Source of the DNA: Zygaena filipendulae
Lineage: Eukaryota; Arthropoda; Insecta; Lepidoptera; Zygaenidae
Reading direction: 5' to 3'
Assembly: GCA_907165275.2 (NCBI GenBank)
Contig: OU015664.1
Coordinates: 7,278,001-7,342,000, forward strand
DNA length: 64,000 nucleotides
The notes under the pieces are model-generated. The model ran no database searches. It was not told the origin of the DNA and saw only the letters and a list, made by a program, of their open reading frames with translations. A program made the translations under genes and the position numbers. Position 1 is the first letter of the stretch. The number at the start of each line of letters is the position of its first letter. Positions 1 through 12,500 of the stretch are shown here, in pieces.

Positions 1-112
1 CTATTAAAGTGTTATTAATTAAGTTTACTACAAACATTTTCATTTAACATTCAATGTTTTCGTTTGCCTACCATTCGTTACCAGTCCGTCAACATAGGTG
101 AGTGGAACTGAC

Positions 113-241
113 CTTTTTCTGTTGCTTCTCCCATGCCGGGTCTAACAGACCCTCGCGTTCCCACTCCTCCTCTTGCTCCATGTATCCGTCCGTATACGAC
201 CCATCATAGTTATTTGTAATCACCCCGTTGTCCATCATCAT
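113..241 (-). CDS. Actn: alpha-actinin, first coding exon (N-terminal 43 residues)
   Basis: Alpha-actinin cross-links F-actin at Z-discs and adhesion sites as an antiparallel dimer. Reading the minus strand from 241, three consecutive ATGs open a 43-codon frame that starts MMMDNG and runs through EEEWEREGLLDPAWEKQQKK, the signature lead-in to the first calponin-homology domain of insect alpha-actinin. The frame then meets a GTCAGT donor after KK, in phase 0, exactly where family members continue TFTAWCNSHLRKAGT, so the next exon lies left of position 1. The residues before EEEW (MMMDNG..YTDGYMEQ) are the variable acidic N-terminus. The choice among the three ATGs is arbitrary; I took the outermost. 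Only this exon is in the window, so CH domains, spectrin repeats and EF hands cannot be checked. Identification rests on remembered family sequence and is strong. Confidence 0.88.
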
Positions 242-540
242 GGTCACCACACTGACCGTCGGTTTCGATGTTCGTTCGAGCCTTTGACCGCGAACTCGCG
301 TGTGTTATTCGCACCGCACACTGCAACAGGCAGCCGGCCGCACGCCCGCTGCGAGGAGACTGGCGGGCGAGGCCAGCGCCACGAGCGGCGGCGTGCCGAA
401 CTTGCCAGCTGCGTTCCGTTTTACACAACAAACAATACGCCCACCTGCAGGCTACGGCAGCTGTCAGATTGAGTTTAGTTTATCTTATATCTTTACCAAT
501 GCTAGGGGCTAGAGCTTTACCACGCCTTTACTAAGCAGAG
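242..540 (-). promoter_or_regulatory. alpha-actinin 5' leader / promoter zone
   Basis: The stretch immediately upstream (minus strand) of the alpha-actinin start is GC- and CpG-rich, sharply unlike the AT-rich DNA beyond about 540, as expected of a 5' UTR and proximal promoter. Open frames here on both strands are short, arginine/alanine-rich and match nothing I know. No TATA box or initiator can be assigned with confidence, and a spliced non-coding leader exon is possible. Confidence 0.4.
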
Positions 541-715
541 CTTTCTAAGTGATATAGATATAGTTTCTATAGTTTTTATACAAAATAGATAGATTTTTTT
601 GTATGCCATAGTTTTGAAGTAGGTATGCGTTTGGAACACATTATTACCTATGTATTCCTGAGATTACATTTTACTGCAATCAATTACCTACATACATCAT
701 ATCAAAAATAATTGC

Positions 716-3234
716 AATTGCAATCAAAAACATGGCAGTTTTGCGATTACAATATGCACGTTCTGACACCTACAATATCTAGCAATCAACCAAAGTAAAC
801 ATACTTCAAAAGTTGAAGTTTCCTAAACATAATTAATTAATCACAAAATCGCTATTTTTCTGATTGAAACTGAAATATGATAGCAACATATTAAGTTACA
901 TAATTGCTCTACCTACTTGGCATTTGTTTATTTTTTTCATCTAAATTTCGGAAAACCAAGGCACCAAAATTCCAAAATGTATGTTTTTCGGTTCAATTTT
1001 TTGCTATTTTATTTCAGTCGGTTAATCAGGCTGACATATTCTCTTTTATCAAAGTATCATAAATTTAAGTACATAGTCATGGTCACCCTACATAGATTAT
1101 TCAATAAAGTTTTTATAAGCTCTTTTAAAAGTATAGGTATCCGACGTAGAAATTGTTTTTAGGGATCCTATCTGTATCTACTTAAAGTTATCAATAAAAT
1201 TACAAAGAAAATACACAAAAAAATTTATTCACCACATAAAATTTCATTGAATAATAATCATCTTGCTCATGCAAATTAACAGTTATAAATAACATCAGGT
1301 ATATTATTTGAATAACCCACATAATATTAGGTATACACTATACATATAAGTAGGTAGCAACATACACGATCACAGGAAAGTTTAAAACTTTGGGATAGAA
1401 AACTTATCATTCGCCAGTCATCAGTGTCGTAGATATTTGTGGTTTGAGGTTTCTACAAATCAATCCTATCACAAATAGATGAGTAATTGGAGTATTACAC
1501 AATATGTAACGTGAAAGTACAACATTCTTTATAATACACACAAAGGTAAGGTACATGTTATGGTACATTTCGACGTGTTTTGATTTTAGATCGCATACAT
1601 CAATGTGACTTTGACTATAATTCATATTTTATTAGATACCTACTTACATTCCTTAATTGTTAACGGTGTTTAGGTATTTCATTTTTAAACATTGAGCAAA
1701 ATCACAATAAACTAAACGTTACAAATACTTCACAACTGTAGAAGACTTCATAAAATTTTTTCAAGTATCTTTTTTACAAGTATAAAAACTTTACTGACGA
1801 TTCAACTCGTTATTATTATTTATATTATTAAGTACCTACATATATTTATTTTCCAGAACTTTTAATTTAAAAACGTTAAAATTTTAGTCTATAAAATTAT
1901 GTCATATTTATTAAAATATTGTGTATGTATGTAGGTTTACTGTAATTCTAATATGTTGGCGACGATTCTGTCTGTCACACTTTATTAGACTCTCGGCAAA
2001 TCAGTAAGTATTGAAAGGGTGAAATTTTTGATGATATATAGGTATATAAAACGTTATGAAGTAGGTAGGTACAAACGCTATTTTCTAAATTCATCTCGGC
2101 TAAAAAGAGAGGAATGAATCAGAAAAAAAAACATACGCGTCGAATTGAGGACCTCCTCCTTTTTTGAAGTCGGTTAAAAAGGCTTTTTAATTTCAGTACT
2201 TATTGCAGAGAAGTTCAGAGTAGAGAAATTCAGATTTACAATTTGACACTTAAAATCACCGCGCTAATTTAAAGTAAATTAAAAAAAGATAAGGATCTAT
2301 TTCATAGGTATAGGTTATAGCTTAGTGTGGGATCAAGTAGATCTGTGTGTCGTGAAGGTATACTGAAGTTGAAACATGCAGAAAAAATTTCTTCTATAGT
2401 TACCTACATAGGTAATAGGCAAATAGGTAAGGCGTATTTAAATTTCAAATTCATGTGAAGAGAGGTATACCTTCAATGAATTTGCTTCTACTGTATTTAT
2501 TTAATTTGATTTGTACATGATCAATTTATGCCAATTAATTGTATGTAAGTATAATAGCTTGGTACCCTTTATTATATAGAATGTCTTTGTTGGGTACATA
2601 AACGGTAGGAGTTGGGGCCTATTCGTTAATAGGTAGGTATAGGGACGTAACACTTACACGAAAGTTGGTATTTTAAATTTGATATTATCTTGTTTATGAA
2701 ATAAATAAATGCATATTATAATTGTGGTACACATAAAATAGGTAGGTACCTATTTGAGTAAAATAGTTTTAACTACAAGTGATATAAGTAATATGTATAT
2801 TATAATTGATAGGTACAATTTTTTTTGTCTTAAATTGTATAATACATATAAAAATTCTCAATGCCAGAATTATCATATAGTAGGACCCACATCTTTCAGA
2901 ATTTGAATATGTACTTTACAATATTGAAATAACGTGTGAAGTTAATTTATTTAATCCTATGGGCGGTGTTTATTTGTTATAATTTCGACGATGACGAGAA
3001 AAATATAATTATATCATATAAGTTAGTGTCTCAAGTGAAGTGAAGTGAAATTATGTAACTTTTGTTGCTATCATATTTCAGTTTCAATCAGGAAAATAGC
3101 TATTTTGCGATTAATTAATCATGTTCAGACAGCTTCCACTTTTGAAGTATGTTTACTTAGGTTGAATGCTAGATATTGTAGGTGTCAAAACGTGCATATT
3201 GTAATTGCAAAACCGCTTATTTTTTATTGCAACC
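716..3234. mobile_element. element bounded by about 190-bp imperfect inverted repeats
   Basis: The left arm (about 716-906) and right arm (about 3047-3234) are reverse complements with scattered mismatches. Shared words include ACAATATGCACGTT, CACCTACAATATCTAGCA, GTAAACATACTTCAAAAGT and GAAACTGAAATATGATAGCA. The 2.1-kb interior is AT-rich, has no recognisable transposase, and includes a fragment of the GGAGGAGG/GACTTC repeat family at about 2148-2180. It looks like a non-autonomous foldback-type DNA element or two opposed copies of one repeat. Target-site duplication was not resolved. Confidence 0.55.
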
Positions 3235-4247
3235 GATAAATGATAGAAAAAAAAGTTACATGTTATTGTTCTTAGTGGTAGCCCCTCTGTTTATCATAAT
3301 TTTAAGCCACCTAATATTATTACCGTCATCATGACAAGTGAATATATTTGTAATAATTACTTACCTACTTTATCGTTTGACATTACAGAAACGAGAGATT
3401 CTCCGTTAGATAACTGCAGCTACTTGTTTATTAAATTGCTGAATCCATTTTGCTTTAACATTTATTACAAATTGGCTTTTGATGACTTCTCTACCGATAC
3501 CTCTATATCAATTTTAACCTTAATTATGGTCAAAATCGGCAGGCAATCAGGCAATTCTGCGATAAATGTCGCTTATCCCATTTTGGCTGTTAGACATCGA
3601 TATGTACGATGATCTTATATAGAAACACCAAAATAAAGTAAAGTAAATTAAGCCTCTTTCAGTGTCCTGTATGATGAAGTGCATGTAAGGTATTTGTTTT
3701 TCGTTACACCATTCAATAGTGTAGATTTTTTATACTTAGATATAAGCACTACATTAATATGTAATTATATTACAATGTGGTTTTATGATAATACTAGTCT
3801 TTTTGAAAAGTACAAGTTGTCAACTCCTGCTTTCGGCGATCGCAAAATGACCATTGAGCCAATCAAAATTAAATCTCAATTTTTCTTATACCTAATATAA
3901 CATCTTTTCATATTGTAAACATGATCCATGATCCAAAGATTGTATTCTTGCCCCTACAGAATACAATCTACATAGGTAGTACAAATTAAAATATAGGTAG
4001 ATACTGTCTGCAGTTTTGTACAAGGGCGAGACTTTGGGCATTTTAATTGTATCGATTTAAATAATGATTTATTTCAATAAAATGTTTTTTCTTATACAGA
4101 AGTTATAAAAAAGCTTGGTGATAAGTATCGATTTTGCGATAGGATACAATGCGATGGACCGACTATGTATACTTTAGATGATCAGAACAATTAATGAAAA
4201 CATCACGTTTTTGTGCGATAGGTTCCTTTGATCCCTACTATTCCCAA

Positions 4248-4553
4248 CTAATATTATAAATGCGAAAGTAACTCTTTCTGTCTGTCTGTCTGTTACGCTT
4301 TGAAACCCTAACGGCGCAACCAATCATCATGACATTTTGTACACACGTTGTCAGGGCTACAGAGAAGGACATAGGGTACTTTTTAATCCGGAATTCCCGC
4401 GAGAACTCCGAAATTAACGCCGGTGAAATCGCATGAAATTTTGCATAGGTACACGTTGTCAGGGTGACAAAAAAGAACGTAGGTGACATTGAATCGCGGA
4501 ATTCCTGCAGCATATCCGAAATTTCCGTGGGTGAAACCGCGGGGAACTGCTAG
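4248..4553 (-). repeat. dispersed lepidopteran repeat (ACTAGCTGT..CCGCGG..TTTCACCCGC family)
   Basis: On the minus strand it begins near GCAGTTCCCCGCGGTTTCACC and ends with TTTCGCATTTATAATATTAG, the two hallmarks of this very abundant family. It carries an internal partial duplication of the 'gaattcc.gcgggaactccg' block. I cannot tell whether the family is a SINE or a truncated LINE 3' end. Confidence 0.7.
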
Positions 4554-5708
4554 TAAAGAAATAAAACCTTTGTCAACCTTCATAAAATCTACAATTCAAA
4601 CAGGTAACTTCTTGATTTACACTAGGTATACACAATTTGTAGATTATTATTGAAATAGTATTTTGTATATTTAATATAAGTGCCTACCTACCTACTAGCT
4701 GTTCCAACACGGTTTCATCAGCGTTTATACCAACTTTCACCTCTTAGGGTTTGAATTAAAAAAAATCGTTCAAACATTTTTCTCGGTTCTCCGACTCCGA
4801 CTGTGTGTTTATTAGTCAGTCACAAAGCTTATACCTATCTATTTTTTTTCAGTTATGTAGTCGGTCCATCTGGTACATAAATATAAAAAAAAAACAATAT
4901 TACGCCACTTAATAAGCTTAGTGACGTTTCTAGCCCCGGAGCTTATTGAGTGTTCTGTGGATTATAGTAGGTACTTAGGTTAATTAGATACATACAAATT
5001 TTAAAAATACTTAAAAAACATTATGTTTCGGAAAAGGCAATAACAGTTTAGAGTACATCTATAAGTACGAAGGGATCTCAAGAACGAGATTGTCTATACA
5101 CGTTTTTATTTTCACTACAAATAATTTTATTATCTAATAAAACGTTCACATTTTATTATTCCGTAAGTTACATTATACTTTGATTTATTACATTTCATTT
5201 TTGATAAAAGTTACCTACGACTACGAGTAGGTGTTATTTTTTAACACTTACGACCTTCGATTACATTTTATCCAAATATATTATTTATAATTTATTTTAG
5301 AATTCGAATTAACAGATTTTGTGAATCAGTCAATATTTTTTTTTGTGAAATTATGAACCGCACTTAATACTACTCAAGTATATGCCTTAATCGGAGCTTT
5401 TAATAACTGTAATGAAATGAACAAACGAAACCTTTGAATGCTTTTGTATTCTTTTGCTGAGGATAATAAAAGCCTTATAAGGCGTGATACACAATACGTA
5501 GTAGGTATGTCTGTGTTCATATGTTTTGTCTTCGATTATTTGTTAAATTGCTTTGAAGAAAAATTAACAATCATGTCGACCAAAACTTTAGCAGCCGTTT
5601 GTATAATATTTGACTGTATTTTTGTTTCAGGCGTACCTATCATATTATGAGGACTAGTTTGTACCGCTATTACAACAATATCAACTCTACACATTGCAAG
5701 GTAGCTAG

Positions 5709-5714
5709 TTTATT
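5709..5714 (-). terminator. possible polyadenylation signal of the RapGAP-BTB gene
   Basis: The minus strand reads AATAAA here, about 270 nt after the stop codon at 5985-5987, and a GT-containing stretch follows. This supports the 5985 stop being the true end of the gene. AATAAA is common by chance in DNA this AT-rich. Confidence 0.35.
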
Positions 5715-5984
5715 GTGCGAGACGTTATTTCGCATACATTTGGTACAAAAAATATAGATGATTATGCTGAACACGACTAGATGTAAAAATATAGGTATCA
5801 ATGAACAACAACAAGGAATAGGTATCCGAGAAGTGTACAATAATTTCTCGCACCTCTACTCAAGTATATCTATAACAATAATACTTTTAGAAGGCGTCAA
5901 CATACCACAATACAAGAAGGACCACGTTCCAGTCACTTTTACAATATACTATCTAATACACTGATAATCCTCACAGCTCCAGTT

Positions 5985-6500
5985 TTATATACCGTAATCG
6001 AAGCTTTCAAATTCGGAGAATCGCGAATCTTGTTTCTGTAGCCGTTGTTGGCAGGCCTCAATGTAACTGTCCTGTATCCGGTACATCCCGGAGTTGGCCT
6101 GGTACATGAGTGTCTCTAATATACGTTCGTTCTTTATGGCTTTCGACGGGAGCACCACCTTAATCAATTCCTGTGGTGATATCCTGTACAGTTTCAGATC
6201 TCTAGCTAATCGTTCCATTATACATTTAAATTCATTCTTGGCATCAGTCTTATTAGTGGATTTTATTTTGATCTTATTTCGTGCCCAGCTAAGCATGGCT
6301 TCGAATTTTCTGACCTCGGGCACCTCTAAGTTTCGGCACATGATCATCTGTACCATGGACTCGGATAAGTTAAGGAACTCGGCGGTTTGAAACAACGCGT
6401 AAGCTCTCTGTTCGATAAATGCCAGGATCATGTTCACCAATTCCGATGCTGAAGTGTAACGCCAGTAATAATTCTCTAATGATATTAGCATTGTGCACAC
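5985..6500 (-). CDS. RapGAP-BTB gene, last visible exon: BACK domain and probable C-terminus
   Basis: It reads [20 protein letters not shown], then the BACK helices [20 protein letters not shown] and [19 protein letters not shown], then [20 protein letters not shown] and a C-terminal [21 protein letters not shown] followed by TAA at 5985-5987. Acceptor TTTTTCAG in phase 0. A donor-like GTATAT overlaps the last codons (5987-5992), so a further exon cannot be excluded, but the AATAAA about 270 nt on favours a terminal exon. Confidence 0.85.
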   Translation of the reverse strand: MCTMLISLENYYWRYTSASELVNMILAFIEQRAYALFQTAEFLNLSESMVQMIMCRNLEVPEVRKFEAMLSWARNKIKIKSTNKTDAKNEFKCIMERLARDLKLYRISPQELIKVVLPSKAIKNERILETLMYQANSGMYRIQDSYIEACQQRLQKQDSRFSEFESFDYGI

Positions 6501-9500
6501 CTGAAAAATAAATATAAGGAAGATAGTTATCAATACTTTAAAGGGATTCTCTAGTCAATTGAAACTTATTAGAATACTAGCTGTTCCCCCCGTTTTCACC
6601 CGCGATAATCGGAGTTCCCGCAGGAATTTCAGGATAAAAAATACCCTATGTCCTTCTCTGTACCCCTGAAAACGTGCATGCCAAATTTCATCCAAATCCG
6701 TTCAGCCGTTTTTGCGTGATTGAGTAACAAACATCCAGACATACACACTTTCACATTTATAATATTAGTAGGATTAGTAGGATTATAGGTGTTTACAATA
6801 AAATATTTGATGGATCTAGAGGCTAGGTGTGCAACAGCAAGATTTTCATACCACTTCTATCCTAAGGAATTGTTTGGCGTGATGGAAGCAGGCCTGCAGG
6901 AGTTCTGGCAGGTCGTAGTGTTCAGCGGCACAGATGAGACCCGGGATGGAGGCACACGTCAGTGGGCAGCTGCCCGTATGGAGGTAGTCCAGCAGGATAC
7001 GGAACGTCTCCGGGTCGAATTCTATGATCGAGAACTGAAATAATCAAAGTATATATATTATTCACTTGGATGAATCATTAGTATCCAGTGCTTCTTTGCT
7101 GCTGATTTACTAAAGAAGCAAAAATCCTAAGAAAAGCGTTTATTACTAAAAAAGCTTTATTACTATTTAGAAATTAGAAGCTCGTCCCCTTGGTTTCATT
7201 CACGTGATTCTTCGAAAACTATTGGTTGTTTAGAATTTTAATTGTTGATTGTTGCTTCAATATTGATTAATTTTCCGACGTTCAAACTTCAAACAATAAC
7301 ATTTAATAATATTATACTTGAGACTATCGGAATTACACGACAAATAGAATATTTAAAATACTAGCTGTTCCCACGGTTGCATCCGCATCAATTCGGCAAT
7401 CTCGAGGGAATTTCGGGATGAAAGTACCCTATATACCAATGTGTAGGTACACAAAATTTCATCATTGGGTGAGCCGTTAAGGCGTGAAAGCGTACCTAAT
7501 AAACAATCAAACTCACTTTCGCATTTTATAGTAAGGATTATAATTTGATAACAAAAATAATAAATGAACTAAAGCAAATATTACCTCCGTTTGTGCTAAT
7601 TTCGCACGATCGACTTTCTGTGCATCAGCACATACTGAGAGTCTCGGTACAGCTAATGCTGCATTCTTTTCTTTTTCTTTGTCTTTGCTTTCTTTATCTG
7701 TGAAAGAAACCTTAATGCAATATGGATTTACTAATTGTTTTATTTTGAATATTTTTGGAAAACATCGGCTACCTCTTCATTTAGGTAATCAATTATAGAT
7801 ATTTAGATATATTGTAATATTGATATAAATTGATTATTAATTGAATAGTTTAGCAAACAAAAATAAATATTCTAAAATCTCCAAACTTCACAACACTTCA
7901 CAACACACAGATCTACTTGATCCCACACTAAACTATAAGCTTGTGTCGTGGAAACAAATAACAATTCATAGAGATACTTTGCTCAATCAATTTTAAAGGC
8001 GCTAAAGTATCTATGTCTACCATAATATTTAGTTGTAGTTCGTGGATTACCTAGGTCATAGCATAATTGCCCCGCTTCTCGTTAGTATATTTGCCTGACC
8101 TATTAATGTGTTACGGTTTTAATATTGGCAGCCTTTGACACACGCACAATTTTAATTACACTGAGTGTTTCAACGTTCGTTATTAAAGTGGCGATGTCAC
8201 CATACTGTTCAAATACAAATTACACCGTATAACTTCCTTGTTTATTTTTTTTATGAAACCTAAATTGATACTTTTCCTTAATAAATTCTCGTATCAAATA
8301 TTTTGTAACTTACTAGAACAGTCTTGTGAGCTGGACCATTTCTTTTTATCGTCGGCATTGAGCTGCGAATGCTGTTTGCGGATGGAGCGTCCCCATCCAG
8401 CCGTAATAGTTCCCAGACGGGAAAATGCACGTTTCACCATTGGCGAACTAGGCACGCTCTTTGGTCTGTGAATGATTAGATTCGATTTTTAGCAGAAACT
8501 ATATTATATGAAACGTAGCTTATCTCATCTAAAAGAGTAAGGTATCAAGAATTTTATAGGTACCTGGGTGACTCAATGTCAGGCACTTGTAAAAAATTGC
8601 TGCTCTTTTGCCGCGCTGGTGTAGGAGAAAGAAGGGTCGGCGCTGGTCGTGCCAACAATTCCGCGACGGGAACTTGGGGAGACCCAAAGCCAGTTTGGAT
8701 TCCATATAGCATCTCTTGAAAAACTCTGAAAAAAGTATTTTGAACCAAATTGTTATAAGTCGGTATTAGTCGTTCCCTTTAAAAGATGTAAATTATATTG
8801 TACTGAAATATAGTATGCTTTGCTTTATGAGACATAAATACATTATTATCTTATCTTAATATATATAAATCACGTGTCACGTTGTTTGTCCGCGATAGAC
8901 TCCGAAACTACTGAACGGATTTTGATAAAATTTTGTAACCATTCATAATATGGTCCAACTTAAAAGATAGGATAGTTTTTATCCCGGAATTCCCGCGGGA
9001 ACTCCGGAATTAATGTGGGGAACAGCTAATCACCGTAAACTACTGTCAGGGGTACAAAGAACTTTTTCCCCGCAATTCCTGCGGGAACTCCGAAATTACC
9101 GCGGATGAAATCGCGGGGGACAGCTAGTCTTTTATATTTTTTCATGAAACTTTACAATTTACAAACCAAACTCTTGAATGAAAAGTGTTCTTTTACCACT
9201 TTTCTTTCAAGTTTCTTTGTTCAGAGTGCTTACTCGGGCCGTCTTTGGGGGGGTTCATCACCCCCATGACCCCCTTCCCCCTGTGCACACACATGATCTC
9301 TATAACCTTACCTGCTTCTTACACCTAAAATAGCTCGAACTCCAATAAACTTAGTTTTTTGCTTAGATTGTCCGACAAGGAAGACCACATCAAAAAGTTG
9401 AGCATTTTGTGCAATATTCAGATCATTATTGAGAAACACGCGAGTGAAATCTTTTGCTAGCTGATCGTAATCTTCAAATTGGTCCCTAACAGAGTCCAAA

Positions 9501-12500
9501 AGGGGCGAGGAAGGTCGCATGTGTCCTATGGGACGCCAAGAGCCTGGAAAATTAACGATAAAGTTAAATTCAATGAAGTGTTCTATTTTAACGTTGTATA
9601 AAAATTTTTGATTTTGACTATTAAAAAAATACCTATTGTAATAGATATTTTTTTTTGTGTTACCTCTTCGATATGGTTTCGGTATTTGTCCAGTTTCAGC
9701 ATGATTTTGTAAATTTGCAACTATGTCTTCTAGCATTTGACTTCGTGTCCTTTCTTGCATTCTCGCAAACTTTGGTGCGGAGTATGAAGCTCTTTCTCCA
9801 TTTACTATTTTTGTTAGTAACCATTCCCTAGTAACAAGAAGAGCAAACTGTTATAAGACAGTTACCGGAAATTGTAAAGAATTTCTAGGAAATGTACAAA
9901 GTTACGATTCTTCAAATCGGCAGGAAATGTGTAAAGTGATATTTAAAATATTTCCAAATTATTCTTATACATTTACCAAACACCCATCAAAATATGTTAA
10001 AATCGGGATGTTGATGATTTTGGGATTTTTCGGATTATCTTATCAAACTTCATTCTTCGCGTCCCGTTACCTAAGCTTCCTTATGATGATCATAAGTGTC
10101 ATTTAATTTCAATTTGGTCATTGTGCTATTTATAAGTTTACACTATCAGAATTGTAATCGACGCAAACTACATACCATCCAATCTAACTTTGGATAAAAT
10201 CTTGAGTCAAGTTCACAACGTGTTCGAAACTGAGTTAGGATACAGTTCGAATCCTAATTCACTGATCTGGCAATACTACATTGTAAGGGGGTAGCACACG
10301 GAGCGAAGGTCGACTAAGAAAATTATTATTAAGTATACCCTGCATTCGCTTTTCATACGAGTGTAAACTTGACTTATAGCACTACGTAAAAGTATATTTT
10401 ATATCTAAACTAGCTGTTCCCCGCGGTTTCACCCGCATTCCGGGATACAAAGTACCCTATGTCCTTTTCTGTAACCCTGATAACGTGTGTACAAAATTTC
10501 ATGATGATCGGTTAAGCCGTCAAGGCGTGAAAGCGTAACAGACAGACAGAGTTGCTTTCGCATTTAAATAATATTAGCAAGGATAATAAAATATAGTGAC
10601 TTGAGTCTTCCTTTTAGTACTTACCTGAACATGGGTCCTTTGTCGAAGACACTTTGTTCCCAGAGGTACGGTTTGTAGGCTCCGACCTCATCGCGCGTTA
10701 CCACCGATACTTCATATCTCGTGGGTCGCCTTTTAATTCTCGCCGATACTCGAACTGGCGTTTCAAATCAAGTGTTAATAGATTTATACGTATGTTGATT
10801 GAAATTGAATTAAAACACTCGCTGTTCTTTGAGGTTACACCCTCGGGAATTTTGGGAATTCCTCGGGAATTACGCTTTTTGCTGGAGTGAATTACTTTTC
10901 ACAGACTAAAAGTAGCGGTTCCCCACGATTCCATCTGTGTAAGTTTCAGCGTTCCTCGTTTAATTCTTTATTTCAAAATAAAAATAATTAATTAAAATAT
11001 TATAGAACCCTATAATACTCGGGGTCCAAAGGCGCTCGATCAAATTTTTTTCTGGATTTGAGACGGAAATCGATTACTAACCTACATACCCTTCTTCGAT
11101 CCCTCACTTAACCTTAGATCTTGTATACCTACTCACCTAAAATAAAGGTATGTAAGAAATGGCTCTTGATACAAGCCGGTGAGAAGGCAGTGTTGTCAGC
11201 TTCAAGGAACACGACGCAAACTATATCGTTGCCAATATGCCTTTTCCTCTGCAGCTTTTGAGGGTCGTGTCTTTCATAAGGCAGCAGCGTGGAAACGTGG
11301 AACATGATTTCAATACCTCTCCAGTTTGTGTATACTGAATACAGGCCGGTCAAGTCGTGTACCGTATCCAGACCACCTTTATATTTGTCAAATCCTGATA
11401 GAAAACAGATTTATGAAAAATTTACAGTTGGCTAAAGCGATTTTTTTTGAGTTCTTCATCTTTACACACCAAGTCTATTTAACATCGGAATTACCTTTAA
11501 GTCTAACTTTCTCTCCTAAAACTTGTAGGAATTCATCAAATAACGGTGAATTATCGTTATTGTCTAGTATTTCCTCCTCGGTATATTGATTTTCCTTGAC
11601 GTATATCACTCCTACTTTTAGTTCTGATTTTATGAATACCTGAAATAAAAAAAATCTCCTGTTAATTAATTCAATTTCTATTTCGAATTTATTTTTGCTT
11701 CTTTACTTTATTGAGAAAAATGCAATAAAATAGTAATAAAGATAAAGATATTAACGACCACCGGAGATAAATACTTCTATCTATCATGTATAGGTACAAT
11801 TACAAGGTAATTATATTACGCTCTATAGTCTACTGCGTAATGTATGAGAAGATTGGGGAATAGGGAAGCAATTTATTTCAGTGACTGGAGTGTAGCCGTG
11901 TATTTAGTCTGTAATTCTCGCGGGACGTTTCTGATTATCTTTTTCTTCGTTAAATTAAACAAAACCTTGAAAGAAAGGAATGACTGTAATTATTGCCAGT
12001 AAATAAGTATTTTCTTGTGTATTCTGTATTGATTTAAAGACGTGATATTTGGAATTAATGTCGGCAAGTTTTAATGTGTGTGTTAATAAGTGATTTTGTC
12101 ACACGAAAAGAAAACCGATCTAGTCCGGTTCGGATTCACGCACCGAGGGTTCCGTACACACTTGCAGATATTATGTAAATAGTATAAACTGGATTGAGGG
12201 ACAAACTTTGCCGTCGGAAAACTTTTGTCTTCATAAATTGATAGTTTACCAACTGTAATTAAAATAATCGCAATTTTTTCTTTTGCAATGTAACAAAAAA
12301 TTTGTACTATATTACATTGTATCTTGCAAAATTTCATAATTCTAGGTAAGTAAATAAATACGCTATGGGTTTTAATTCCCCGCTATCTTTTGATTAAGAA
12401 GCTTGATGTTTTCACAGACCTGAGTTTTTGATATTAATTTCAGTTTGATACCCCCAAGCGTTCTTGAGATAAAGGGTCTTGATAGACAGATAGACAAACA

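Larger units (their letters stand above)
542..5700. other. gene-free interval between the alpha-actinin 5' end and the 3' end of the RapGAP-BTB gene
   Basis: About 5 kb of AT-rich DNA with no exon I can support. It holds the long-inverted-repeat element at 716-3234 and the dispersed repeat at 4248-4553. Open frames here (for example 3331-3612 and 3679-3900 plus) are low-complexity and lack recognisable motifs. Confidence 0.6.

Noticed and set aside
9308..9760. Continuous 150-codon minus frame taken as a single exon
   Set aside because: It reads through an AT-rich intron (9544-9663) with GTAACA donor and TTTTCCAG acceptor; removing it restores both conserved blocks.
10654..10890. Plus-strand 78-codon open frame
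   Set aside because: Shadow of the minus-strand GAP exon 10625-10754 extended into intron.
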